Counted from the stretch's first letter, positions 16,050 through 24,643 are shown. The stretch: DNA of 34,186 nucleotides from Winogradskyella psychrotolerans (GCF_018860545.1 NZ_JAHKPN010000045.1:1-34186), one strand, 5' to 3'. The notes: generated by a model from the letters alone, not told the origin. Numbers and translations: made by a program.

Positions 16050-18584
16050 TTAAGAGATGTAATTCCAAATATTACGGTACTTACTCATCTGTCGGTAGGT
16101 GTTTAGAATCACTTGATGCTCTGGCGCAGCCAGACTAGGGTCGGTTTTTAATATGTTTTTAGCGTAATAACGCGATTGTTCAAGGATATCCTTATCTTTT
16201 ACAATATCTGCAATCCTGAGGTTTAAAATGCCACTTTGTTGAGTACCCATAATATCTCCAGGTCCTCGTAGTTTTAAATCCACTTCAGCAATTTCAAAAC
16301 CGTCACTGCTGCGAACCATGGTTTCTAGTCTGGTTTTACTGTCCTGGCTTAATTTGTGGCTCGTCATTAAAATGCAATAACTCTGTTCTGCACCACGACC
16401 AACTCGTCCGCGCAATTGGTGTAATTGCGATAAACCGAAGCGTTCTGCACTTTCAATAATCATAACGGAAGCATTAGGAACGTTAACCCCAACTTCAATT
16501 ACGGTTGTGGCGACCATGATTTGAGTTTCGCCTTTTACAAAGCGTTCCATTTCGTAATCTTTGTCGGCAGGTTTCATTTTACCATGAACAATTGAAATCT
16601 GATAATTTGGCATTGGAAATTCGCGTGACACACTTTCATAACCATCCATTAAATCTTTATAGTCCATAGTTTCGTTTTCCTGAATTAATGGGTAAACGAT
16701 ATAAATTTGTCGACCTAAAGCGATTTCATCTTTCATAAATTTGAAAACTTTCAGTCGGTTATTATCATACCTATGAACTGTTTTTATAGGTTTTCGTCCT
16801 GCTGGTAATTCATCAATTACAGAGATGTCCAAGTCACCATAAACAGACATGGCCAAGGTCCTCGGAATTGGAGTAGCAGTCATGACCAAGATATGTGGAG
16901 GGAGAGCCCCTCTAATCTCCCCAGAGGGGAGACTTTTTAGCTGCTTTTCGATATGGCTTAATACATTATTAATATCGCCTATGACTTGCTCATTTGAGAA
17001 TCTAATAACGGTAAAGCCTAAATCTTTTAAAATAAGTGATCTTATTTCATCAATTTCTTTTTGCTGAATACTGTTATGGTAGCCTCCATCCACTTCGATT
17101 ACTAAGTTCTTTTCGAGATTAACAAAATCTACGATTAACTCATCAATAATATGTTGTCTTCTAAATTTGTAATCTAGTTTTTTTGCTCTCAAACATTCCC
17201 ATAAAATTCGTTCAGCTTCTGTACTGTTCCTTTTGTTTTCTTGCTGAAATTCTTTCATCAAATTATAGCTTGATGGACGAGCAGTCTTATATTTTCTTAG
17301 TACGGTTTTAGCTTCCTCCCTTTGGGAGGATTGAGGTGGGCCTTTTTTCCACAATTTTGATCTTTGCTTCACTCCAAAACGATGTTGTTCGTCTATAATA
17401 GCGAGACCTAAATTTTTGAATTTAACCTTGTCTTCAAGTAGGGCATGAGTGCCAATTAAGATTTGTAAATTGCCATTTTCAAGATTTTCATGAATAACTT
17501 TTCGATCTGAAGCTTTGGTTGAGCCTTGTAATAGTGAAATACTGATCCCTAAGGGTTTGCATAGTTCGCTTAACCCTTGGTAGTGCTGGGCTGACAAAAT
17601 AGCAGTAGGTGCAATTAGGCAGCATTGAAAACCGTTGTCGAGCCCCATGAGCATTGACATAAACGCAACTATAGTCTTTCCTGAGCCTACATCTCCTTGC
17701 AAAAGGCGATTCATCTGGGCATTACTGCCTAGATCGTGTCTAATTTCTTTTAAAACGCGCTTCTGCGCATTGGTTAATTCAAAAGGTAAATGCTCTTTGT
17801 AAAAGGTATTAAAATAGTCACCTACTTTATCAAAAGTAAAGCCTTTTATTTTTGATTTATGGATGAGATTTTTAATAATTAACTGCAGCTGAATGTAAAA
17901 TAATTCTTCAAATTTTAATCGAAATTGAGCTCTTGCTAACAACTCTGGAGTCTTCGGAAAATGAATATTAAAAAGCGCATCAGATTTGGAAATTAATTTT
18001 AATTCAGCCATAACTGAATCGGGTAACGTTTCTATAAATCGGCCTTTGCTGTCCAAAAACAATTGCTGCATTATATTGGTGGTGACTTTATTTGTAATCC
18101 CTCTGTTGGCTAGTTTTTCAGTTGAAGGATATATGGCTTGCATGGCGGATCGCAAATTGCTTTCGTGTTCTGATTGTAACTCAATTTCTGGATGTGGCAT
18201 GTTGAATTTGCCTCCAAACCAATTCGTCTTTCCGAAAATCACATAGGTTTTTCCCGTTTTTAAGCTGTCTCGTATCCATTTTTGACCTCTAAACCATACA
18301 AGTTCCATCATGCCTGTATCGTCTCTAAAATCTGCTACTAAACGCTTTCCTCGTTTTTGAGCAACCTCTCTAAAGCTTGTAATCTTTCCAATGATCTGAA
18401 CTTCTGCATTGTTGCGTTGTAATTGATTGATTTTATAATATTTCGTGCGATCAATATAACGATTAGGAAATAAGTTGATGAGGTCTTGATATGTGTGAAT
18501 ACCTAACTCTGAGCGCAGTAAGTCCGCTCGGTTTGGTCCAACACCTTTGAGGTAATCAATTGGAGTTTGTAAATTCACACTCAT
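16050..18584 (-). CDS. recG: ATP-dependent DNA helicase RecG with inserted DUF559 nuclease domain
   Basis: RecG remodels stalled forks and branch-migrates recombination junctions. The protein has 844 residues, against about 690-700 for the family. Residues 1 to about 270 are the wedge/OB region (GVGPNRADLLRSELGI...). Helicase motifs follow: GSGKT (300-304), DEQH (398-401), TATP (569-572), ATTVIEVGVNVPNA and QLRGRVGRG. Between motif II and motif III, residues 416-561 are extra: they encode a full DUF559 domain with STEAERILW (454-462), FRRQ (474-477), IVDF (484-487), IEVDGGYH (496-503) and LGFTVIRF (522-529). Without them RecG would be 698 residues, the normal length. No stop or frameshift interrupts either part, so the gene is expected to give one fusion protein. 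Whether the helicase still works with a 146-residue insert in this place is unknown. Confidence 0.95.
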   Translation of the reverse strand: MSVNLQTPIDYLKGVGPNRADLLRSELGIHTYQDLINLFPNRYIDRTKYYKINQLQRNNAEVQIIGKITSFREVAQKRGKRLVADFRDDTGMMELVWFRGQKWIRDSLKTGKTYVIFGKTNWFGGKFNMPHPEIELQSEHESNLRSAMQAIYPSTEKLANRGITNKVTTNIMQQLFLDSKGRFIETLPDSVMAELKLISKSDALFNIHFPKTPELLARAQFRLKFEELFYIQLQLIIKNLIHKSKIKGFTFDKVGDYFNTFYKEHLPFELTNAQKRVLKEIRHDLGSNAQMNRLLQGDVGSGKTIVAFMSMLMGLDNGFQCCLIAPTAILSAQHYQGLSELCKPLGISISLLQGSTKASDRKVIHENLENGNLQILIGTHALLEDKVKFKNLGLAIIDEQHRFGVKQRSKLWKKGPPQSSQREEAKTVLRKYKTARPSSYNLMKEFQQENKRNSTEAERILWECLRAKKLDYKFRRQHIIDELIVDFVNLEKNLVIEVDGGYHNSIQQKEIDEIRSLILKDLGFTVIRFSNEQVIGDINNVLSHIEKQLKSLPSGEIRGALPPHILVMTATPIPRTLAMSVYGDLDISVIDELPAGRKPIKTVHRYDNNRLKVFKFMKDEIALGRQIYIVYPLIQENETMDYKDLMDGYESVSREFPMPNYQISIVHGKMKPADKDYEMERFVKGETQIMVATTVIEVGVNVPNASVMIIESAERFGLSQLHQLRGRVGRGAEQSYCILMTSHKLSQDSKTRLETMVRSSDGFEIAEVDLKLRGPGDIMGTQQSGILNLRIADIVKDKDILEQSRYYAKNILKTDPSLAAPEHQVILNTYRQMSKYRNIWNYIS
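16906..16931. repeat. Terminal inverted repeat of the DUF559 element (recG-distal end)
   Basis: Begins GCCCCTCTAATC and contains the palindrome CTCCCCAGAGGGGAG (16917-16931). With one gap it aligns to the inverse of 17315-17341. It is translated in frame as part of SLPSGEIRGAL. Confidence 0.75.
17315..17341. repeat. Terminal inverted repeat of the DUF559 element (recG-proximal end)
   Basis: Contains the palindrome CTCCCTTTGGGAG (17317-17329) and ends GATTGAGGTGGGC. It is the imperfect inverse of 16906-16931 and is translated in frame as GPPQSSQREE. Confidence 0.75.
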
Positions 18585-18684
18585 AGTTGCGAATTTACCA
18601 AATTCCTACGAACACCGTTCCGAAAATTTTAGGAATCATCAGATGAAGAACATTACTTTAGGTTACTCGGTAAATCTTAGGTTT

Positions 18685-18710
18685 GTTATTCCTGCGAAGG
18701 CAAGAATCTA
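18685..18710. repeat. Solo REP-like palindrome
   Basis: ATTCCTGCGAAGGCAAGAAT (18688-18707) forms a short hairpin with a GAAG loop and one mismatch. It closely resembles the widespread bacterial repeat that reads ATTCCTGCGAAGGCAGGAAT (recalled). It lies between recG and the acyl-ligase gene; only one copy is seen here. Confidence 0.6.
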
Positions 18711-18772
18711 TTTTGTATCTCGCAATATGATTTAGAGTTGTAGGGTCGCCTTGTTACTCTAGCTAACTTATC

Positions 18773-20233
18773 TTATTTAATGCGCTTTTTTCCTGTAGCG
18801 CTTAATTGTATGGTTTTTACAAAATCAATCTTTTGTGGTAGTTTGTAAGAGGATAAATGTTTGGAGCACTCTTCGAGAATTTTATTACTCATAGACTCTT
18901 CATTATGAGTATTTTTGAGCACGATTGTTGCAAGTATTGCTTCACCTAAAAGTTCGTCATCAAAACCTGAAATCATACAGTCTTCAACTTCAGGAATTGC
19001 TATTATAACGTCTTCAATTTCCTTCGGACTCACCCGTTTTCCTCCCACTTTTATGATCTCTTTTTTTCTTGCGACTACATAAATAAATCCATCTTTATCC
19101 ATTGTTGCTATATCCCCAGTGTGTAGCCAATTGTTTTTTATCGTCAGATTTGTCGCTTCAATATCTTTAAAATAGCCTAGCATCACGTTTTCGCCACGTG
19201 CTAATAACTCACCTTCTTCATTTATTGCGGAGGTGTCTCCATTATCGTTGACAATTTTTAATTCGACATTTGGAATCGCTTTTCCGATAGAGTTTGGTTT
19301 GATTTTAATAAATTCGGGTGGTAAATAGGATAAGCGGGCAGTTGCTTCGGTTTGCCCATACATTACGTAAAATGCTTTATTTGGAAAAGCGTCTACGAAC
19401 TCTTCTATAAAAATAGCATGTAATTTTCCGCCAGCTTGCGTAACATATCTTAAATCTGGAAATGTTTCGGTTTTAAAGGTTTTTGATTTTTTGAGTAAAA
19501 TCTGAAAATGACTTGGCACACCAGCAAATCCTGTGCACTTGTATTGTTTTAAATCCTTAATTACGGCACCGAGAAAAATAAAACTATTATTGAGAACTAA
19601 AGATCCTCCAACTTTAAGATGTGTGTGTAATAATGATAAACCATAACAATAAAAGAACGGTAATACCACGCACATGACGTCTTTTGATGTTAGTTTTAAA
19701 TACGAAATAATGGCTTCTGTGTTAGCTATAATATTTTGATGGCTAATCATAACGCCTTTAGGTTCGCCTGTAGAACCAGACGTGAATATGATTTCTGCTA
19801 CACGATTCTTATCAAAATCTGAATCAAAATTAATAAGGTCTTGATTTGAGAGGATTGCTAAGTGTTCATCTTCATCTATTAAATGAATATGAGCGTCGAA
19901 TTTTAATTTGTGTTTTAAAGATTGTGGTATAAAAACGGTTGTACTCTCAGTGGTCTTAAGAATATAATCTAAATTCCCTTGTTCAACAGCAAAATTAAGT
20001 GGTACACAAATATTGCCCGATTTTAAAATCCCTAAATAAGCGGAAATAAAGAATGCTGAATTTGGACTAATTAACGTAATGTGTTGATTTTCGCCTACAG
20101 TTTCTTTTAAATATGACGCTATTTTTAGGCTATCATAATAAATGTTTGTGAATGAAGCGGTTGCTTTTGAGCCTAGCAGGAAATCCTTTTTAAGATGCTT
20201 AGAGGTGTCAAAAAGATAATCAAAAACGTTCAT
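18773..20233 (-). CDS. AMP-forming acyl ligase (ANL superfamily)
   Basis: A 486-residue adenylate-forming enzyme that activates a carboxylic acid with ATP and hands it to a thiol, here probably the carrier protein encoded in the same operon. Motifs are the P-loop IIFTSGSTGEPKGVMIS, the A5 region YGQTEATARLSYLP, the A7 TGDIATMDKDGF, the hinge KKEIIKVGGKRVSP and the A10 lysine in SATGKKRIK (Lys482). The protein ends four residues after the A10 lysine. It is the last gene of a tight operon: the NadE-like gene ends 11 bases before it. The acid is not identifiable; the single ligase with a discrete carrier resembles amino-acid or fatty-acid loading modules. Confidence 0.88.
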   Translation of the reverse strand: MNVFDYLFDTSKHLKKDFLLGSKATASFTNIYYDSLKIASYLKETVGENQHITLISPNSAFFISAYLGILKSGNICVPLNFAVEQGNLDYILKTTESTTVFIPQSLKHKLKFDAHIHLIDEDEHLAILSNQDLINFDSDFDKNRVAEIIFTSGSTGEPKGVMISHQNIIANTEAIISYLKLTSKDVMCVVLPFFYCYGLSLLHTHLKVGGSLVLNNSFIFLGAVIKDLKQYKCTGFAGVPSHFQILLKKSKTFKTETFPDLRYVTQAGGKLHAIFIEEFVDAFPNKAFYVMYGQTEATARLSYLPPEFIKIKPNSIGKAIPNVELKIVNDNGDTSAINEEGELLARGENVMLGYFKDIEATNLTIKNNWLHTGDIATMDKDGFIYVVARKKEIIKVGGKRVSPKEIEDVIIAIPEVEDCMISGFDDELLGEAILATIVLKNTHNEESMSNKILEECSKHLSSYKLPQKIDFVKTIQLSATGKKRIK

Positions 20234-20244
20234 TATTAGAGGTT

Positions 20245-21225
20245 TTAAAATATAGGACGCATTCTTAAGTAGGCTGTAGTTTTTCTTTTGCGCTCAAAGT
20301 TTTTATAGATGTTCTCGATATCTTGAGTGGTTTTGTCCATAACCTTTGCAACTTCATCTGCTGGATAGTCATTTTCCCAACCATACCAAATTAAATCCAT
20401 TTCCTCAAAAGGCATTTGGTAAAAGAAGTCTTCTTGCGTTTGTTCTGCGGTGTAAGTATCTGTGGTAGGTGTTCTATCAATTATTTCTTGAGGCACTCCT
20501 AAGTGTCTTGCGAGTTGGTAGACTTGTGTTTTGTACAAATGTCCTATAGGCATCACATCTGCTCCTCCATCACCATATTTCACGAAAAAACCTTGTTCAA
20601 CTTCATGTTTGTTTGGTGTGCCAATAACAGCGTAATGTAAACGTTCGGCATGATAATATAGCATGCTCATTCTGCTACGTTGCTTAAAGTTGGTAGAAGC
20701 TACAATTTGAAGATATTCCTTTACGGGCAATAATTTGCTAATCACCTCACCATTTGGCTTTATAACGGTAACAGAAAATGCAGGAGGTAGATTGGATGCT
20801 GCGTCTTGTTTAATTTCAATTTTAGCTTTATCTACTTTTGGGTCAAAATTGGTGATGACTCTTCCAATAGCGTCGTCTCTTCTTTGATAGCAGCCAAAAC
20901 CATCTAAGGCTTTAGTAATATCTTCTACTAAGGTGTCTTTAACATCGAATTTAGCGGCTAATTTTTCGGCTAATAGTCGACTATCATCACTAGAATCTTG
21001 TTCTGGAAGCATAATTGCAGTCACCTTATTGGGGCCGAAAGCCTTGGCGGATAGTGCCATACAAACGGAAGAGTCAATGCCTCCACTAATGCCAATAACA
21101 GCACCTCTACGTTGTAATGTACGACCCACATCATTTTTTAATTTTGTTATGATGGCGTTGCACACAGTTTCTATGTTGTCGATATGTAAGATATCTTTTG
21201 AAAAGGGTTGACGTGTTGTATTCAT
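20245..21225 (-). CDS. NAD synthetase-like ATP-dependent amide ligase (NadE family)
   Basis: A 326-residue protein of the NadE/N-type ATP pyrophosphatase family. The PP-loop is SGGIDSS (residues 47-53), and the NadE-type block GFFVKYGDGGADVMPIGHLYKTQV is present. NadE normally makes NAD from deamido-NAD and ammonia. This copy is longer than typical ammonia-dependent NadE (about 250-275 residues) and sits in an operon between an asparagine-synthase homologue and an acyl ligase, 22 and 11 bases away. It may therefore be a pathway-specific amide ligase rather than the housekeeping NadE; if no other nadE exists in the genome it could still be the essential enzyme. Family certain, role open. Confidence 0.85.
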   Translation of the reverse strand: MNTTRQPFSKDILHIDNIETVCNAIITKLKNDVGRTLQRRGAVIGISGGIDSSVCMALSAKAFGPNKVTAIMLPEQDSSDDSRLLAEKLAAKFDVKDTLVEDITKALDGFGCYQRRDDAIGRVITNFDPKVDKAKIEIKQDAASNLPPAFSVTVIKPNGEVISKLLPVKEYLQIVASTNFKQRSRMSMLYYHAERLHYAVIGTPNKHEVEQGFFVKYGDGGADVMPIGHLYKTQVYQLARHLGVPQEIIDRTPTTDTYTAEQTQEDFFYQMPFEEMDLIWYGWENDYPADEVAKVMDKTTQDIENIYKNFERKRKTTAYLRMRPIF

Positions 21226-21247
21226 AATTAATTCTTTTGTTAGATGA

Positions 21248-23224
21248 TTAGTCTATTATTGTTTTATTAAGCACTACTAGGTCGTTTTCTTGCAGTTCTG
21301 GTATGGCTTTATTGATAAACAGGTCATATAATATTTGAGTGGATAAAATCGCAGTAATCGCCATATTATCAATTTCAGAAACTTGTTTGTTTAATGCCAT
21401 TTTCTTTTTTAATTGATTAACGTATGTTGTATTGAAAATTCCAAATTCATTTACCTTTTCTTCAGAGAGCATCGTGTCTAAATAAGGAGGCATATCTTCT
21501 GTGAAAAATGCGCTTTGTATTGGAGCTCTGTAGGCTTGTTTTGATCGATTTAAAATAGAATCTGGTAACCTGCCTTTCATGATTTTCTTTAAAAGATATT
21601 TTTCATTTAAGCCATTTAATTTCAAATCTGGATTTAACGTCATGCAAAATTCAATAACCCTATGGTCTAAAAATGGGTAGCGTCCTTCAATAGAATTTGC
21701 CATGGCCATTCTATCTCCTTGAGAAGATAATAGATATTTTGACATGAAGAAATTTAGTTCAATCCATTGTGCTTTGGTGAGATAATCGTAACCTTTAAGT
21801 TTTGATTCTAGTTGCTTTTCAATTTCAGAGATAGGATTGTAATTACAAACGGTGTCTTTATAATCCTTAGAAAGAAAATTAGTGAGGCGTGATGTGTTAT
21901 TCCAGCGTAACAAATGCGAGTAAATCGGAGATTCAGTTGCATTCAGTTTGTAGCCAAAAAATAGCTTTAATACTGCATTGTTGGCTTTACTTATTTGTGG
22001 AATGTAAGGGTATAGTTTTTTAAGTAATAATGGTCGGTATTTCGATTGCGGATCTTTGGCCCAAAAGTGCTTAATCTTAGTTTCTTTGAATATGTTATAA
22101 CCGCCAAAAAGCTCATCAGCACCTTCGCCTGTGATGACGACTTTAATGTTGTGATCGTGTACACTTTTAGCTAAAATTCCCATTGGTGTTGGAGCCGTGC
22201 GTAATAACGGAGCTTCTGAGTGCCAAACAACATCTTTAAAATTTTTAGAAATATCTGATGGGCTACAAGTGATGCTAGAATGCTGTGTTTGAAAATAATC
22301 TCTTGCTATATTTTGATAGGATGATTCGTCGAAATCCTTTTCTGTAAAACCAATAGAAAATGTTCTCAGTTTATTTGGTGTAATTTTCTTTATATAGGAT
22401 GTCGTAATACTAGAATCTAAGCCTCCACTTAAATAGGCAGCCACTTGAACATCTGCTCTTAGTCTTAAATTTACGGCATCAGTAAAAATCGTTTCAAATG
22501 CTTCTGAAGCTTCCTCTATGGTATTGTATTGGTAGTTGTTTGGTTTGGTTAGAGGTAACTCCCAATATGGCTTTATAGTTTTTGAGTTTGCATTAATCGT
22601 CATGTAACTGCCTGGAGGTAATTCAAAAATATTCTCAAATGCAGTGTTTGAACCGAGTGTTGTCCAAAATGTAAAATATTCGGATAAGGCTTTTGCAGAC
22701 ATCTTTGGCTCGAATTCTGGAAACTCTAAAAAAGATTTAATCTCTGAACTAAAAACAAATGTGTTGTTAACGGTAGTATAAAATAGAGGTCTTATGCCAA
22801 CACGATCTCTGGCTAAGAATAATTCTTGCTTATGCTTATCCCAAATAGCAATGGCGAACTGGCCATTTAATTTATTTAGAAATTCGGGACCGTATTCTTC
22901 ATATAAATGAATAATTACTTCCGTATCACTATGCGTTTTGAAAGTGTGATTTTTTGCGAGTAACTCTGCTCTTAATTCAATATGGTTAAATATTTCTCCA
23001 TTAAAGACAATCCATAAGGTATCATCAGAATTGGAAAGTGGCATGGTGCCTGTGGTTAGGTCAACAATACTAAGGCGTACACTGCCGAGTCCCATATTTT
23101 TAGAAACGTAAATACCGCTTTCATCAGGGCCTCTGTGCTTAATTCTGGTAAGCATATGCCTTAATGCATTGACTTGGTGGTCTAAGCTTGCATCAAAATT
23201 ATAAAAACCAGAAATTCCACACAT
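21248..23224 (-). CDS. Glutamine-hydrolysing asparagine synthase homologue
   Basis: A 658-residue class II glutamine amidotransferase. The N-terminal nucleophile is Cys2 (MCGISGFYNF), the glutaminase domain shows RHRGPDESG-type and FNGEIFNH blocks, and the synthase domain has SGGLDSS at residues 266-272, then ITGEGADELFGGY. All catalytic features are intact. It is about 100 residues longer than the housekeeping AsnB of E. coli, and resembles the AsnB-like enzymes found in polysaccharide and secondary-metabolite clusters, where they make amides on other substrates. It starts 23 bases after the carrier-protein gene and precedes the NadE-like gene by 22 bases. A true asparagine synthase role cannot be excluded. 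Confidence 0.92.
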   Translation of the reverse strand: MCGISGFYNFDASLDHQVNALRHMLTRIKHRGPDESGIYVSKNMGLGSVRLSIVDLTTGTMPLSNSDDTLWIVFNGEIFNHIELRAELLAKNHTFKTHSDTEVIIHLYEEYGPEFLNKLNGQFAIAIWDKHKQELFLARDRVGIRPLFYTTVNNTFVFSSEIKSFLEFPEFEPKMSAKALSEYFTFWTTLGSNTAFENIFELPPGSYMTINANSKTIKPYWELPLTKPNNYQYNTIEEASEAFETIFTDAVNLRLRADVQVAAYLSGGLDSSITTSYIKKITPNKLRTFSIGFTEKDFDESSYQNIARDYFQTQHSSITCSPSDISKNFKDVVWHSEAPLLRTAPTPMGILAKSVHDHNIKVVITGEGADELFGGYNIFKETKIKHFWAKDPQSKYRPLLLKKLYPYIPQISKANNAVLKLFFGYKLNATESPIYSHLLRWNNTSRLTNFLSKDYKDTVCNYNPISEIEKQLESKLKGYDYLTKAQWIELNFFMSKYLLSSQGDRMAMANSIEGRYPFLDHRVIEFCMTLNPDLKLNGLNEKYLLKKIMKGRLPDSILNRSKQAYRAPIQSAFFTEDMPPYLDTMLSEEKVNEFGIFNTTYVNQLKKKMALNKQVSEIDNMAITAILSTQILYDLFINKAIPELQENDLVVLNKTIID

Positions 23225-23247
23225 AACTACGGCATAAAAAGTTAAAA

Positions 23248-23496
23248 TTACATTTTACGCTCAATGAAAGTCATGATGCTATTTATAGATTGAAAATTTT
23301 CAACAACAAGTTCTTCATCACTAGTAGTTAGGTTGAATTCTTCTTGTAGAAATTCAATTAAAAACAATAAACCCATAGAGTCAAGAATGCCTTCTTCAAA
23401 AATAAGTGTATCGTCTTTTATTTTTTCTACATCATCAAACGTAGATTCGATAATGTAGTTTCTTACTTTGGCTTTTGTGTCGGTTTCTGTATGCAT
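23248..23496 (-). CDS. Acyl carrier protein-like protein
   Basis: An 82-residue carrier protein. The phosphopantetheine attachment site is IFEEGILDSMGLLFLIEFL with Ser40 in D-S-M; helices 1, 2 and 3 of the ACP fold are recognisable. The C-terminus is not like housekeeping fatty-acid AcpP, and the sequence resembles specialised carriers such as the D-alanyl carrier type. It is the first gene of a tight four-gene operon with an asparagine-synthase homologue, an NadE-like ligase and an acyl ligase, so it probably holds the intermediate that those enzymes load and amidate. Confidence 0.9.
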   Translation of the reverse strand: MHTETDTKAKVRNYIIESTFDDVEKIKDDTLIFEEGILDSMGLLFLIEFLQEEFNLTTSDEELVVENFQSINSIMTFIERKM

Positions 23497-23654
23497 TACT
23501 GTATTGGTATTATCTTCTTTGGAGGCATTGTAAAATTTGAGATGTAAACTTATTCTTTTTTATCAATATGGATATTAATTTGTGCAAATAAGTTATTCCA
23601 AAATATTGTTGATAAATAAGTTACCGTCTCATTGTAGAATAAGCTTAATAAAAA

Positions 23655-24257
23655 TTAATCGCTACTAACTTCTATTTTATCTAAGAATTCTTGCTTTTTC
23701 TCTAATAGCTTTTTAGATCTTTTAGCTAGTTTTTTCAGTGGGTTCCCAAAATAGATAGTCCAAGAATCTAGATTGGAACTTACCAGTGATAAGGCGCCTA
23801 CAGAAGTGCCTTCTCCGATAGTGACATTAGGAAGAATAACACCTCCCGCACCAATAATAGTGTGCTCTCCTAATTCAACACGCCCTATTTTCATAGTTTT
23901 AAAGGCATTAGGTATGGTTGGATTGGTTAATGAAAGTCCGGAGTAATCATCGGTTTTACTGTATATCTTAACTCCTTGTGATAAACCACTATAATCTTTA
24001 AGTTCAATTCCGTCTGATGCCAATAAATGACAATAGGAAGCAATGTGCACGTAAGAGCCAATGTTTAAATAACCTTCTCCTGAGGCGATGATAGAGCAAA
24101 ATGAATCGATAATTACATTATTACCAATTGAGATGTTATGGATTCCAACAATTAAACAGTTTTTGGCTATTCTAACATTGGTTCCTAAAGACTTAAAACC
24201 CAGTGACTTTAATTCGCTGTCGCCATAATATCCAATCTCAAATAAGTTTGTGTTCAT
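23655..24257 (-). CDS. Left-handed beta-helix (hexapeptide) acyltransferase
   Basis: A 200-residue protein with the hexapeptide repeat pattern (I/V-G-x-x-x-x) throughout residues 25-165, for example IGNNVIIDSFCSII, LGEHTIIGAGGVIL and IGEGTSVGALSLV, followed by the typical FGNPLKKLAKRSKK tail. Such trimeric enzymes transfer acetyl or other acyl groups from CoA to sugars or amino acids. The usual active-site His is not obvious in the middle of the domain (YCHLLASDG is a candidate). It lies 158 bases upstream of the carrier-protein operon on the same strand, and may act on the same product; its own promoter box is at 24314. Confidence 0.85.
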   Translation of the reverse strand: MNTNLFEIGYYGDSELKSLGFKSLGTNVRIAKNCLIVGIHNISIGNNVIIDSFCSIIASGEGYLNIGSYVHIASYCHLLASDGIELKDYSGLSQGVKIYSKTDDYSGLSLTNPTIPNAFKTMKIGRVELGEHTIIGAGGVILPNVTIGEGTSVGALSLVSSNLDSWTIYFGNPLKKLAKRSKKLLEKKQEFLDKIEVSSD

Positions 24258-24643
24258 TAGTTTGAATTTTAGTTAAGGGTCTGTGCTGTAGGTTTTTAAA
24301 ACTGGTGGTTTAGCAAATATACGGATAAAATTGATGAGATAAATGATATCTGTCAGTTTTGCGATAAACGTTATTTGTTCATTAATTAAATGAGTATAAG
24401 CTTTAAATATGTATTATAAATTATGAATACAATGGGTGGTCTTAGTAAGAATAAACTTTTCTAATACAGGTAAAGAGTTTGTAAAACCTGATACTAACTT
24501 TATGAAAGTGCTTTCTCATAAAATTGGTGTTATTTATTTATGGTGTGAATTCTTATTATTAAAGGATTCATAAACTTTCAATTAGACTTCTTTGCAATGG
24601 TATAAAATTGTATTTTGGTCTTATTCTTGTTCAGTTTAGTTTT
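24258..24643. other. 386-bp divergent intergenic region
   Basis: Between the hexapeptide acyltransferase gene (minus) and the M1 peptidase gene (plus). It holds an exact minus-strand promoter box at 24314-24321. On the plus side TTTG at 24591-24594 and TATTTTGG at 24611-24618 could be a one-base-short promoter for the peptidase gene. No credible ORF, RNA gene or repeat was found; only very short open frames exist. Confidence 0.6.
24314..24321 (-). promoter_or_regulatory. Bacteroidota -7 box for the hexapeptide acyltransferase gene
   Basis: Plus-strand CAAATATA, that is TATATTTG on the minus strand, an exact TAnnTTTG; leader of about 50 bases. No CAA is found at the expected -33 distance. Confidence 0.5.

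Larger units (their letters stand above)
16906..17341 (-). mobile_element. In-frame DUF559-encoding insertion element in recG
   Basis: About 436 bp inside recG that encodes RecG-foreign residues of about 416-561. The two ends are imperfect inverted repeats of about 26 bp, each with its own small palindrome. The element has no stop codon in the recG frame, adds a multiple of three bases, and carries the complete PD-(D/E)XK-like residues of a DUF559/Vsr-type nuclease (E456 or E458, D486, E497, D499). From memory, stand-alone DUF559 genes of flavobacteria often have very similar flanking repeats, which suggests a dispersed family. A target-site duplication could not be assigned, although PP occurs on both sides of the junction (416-417 and 562-563). 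No transposase is present. Confidence 0.8.

Noticed and set aside
16849..17067. Plus-strand open frame across the DUF559 element end
   Set aside because: It is antisense to the continuous recG frame and has no homology-like features.
16906..17341. The RecG insert as an intein
   Set aside because: There is no Cys or Ser at the first junction, no His-Asn before the second junction and no splicing block; the homing-type nuclease is of the DUF559 kind.
24423..24464. 14-codon open frame (MNTMGGLSKNKLF) as a possible peptide gene
   Set aside because: It is too short, with no modification enzyme or transporter nearby; such frames are expected by chance.
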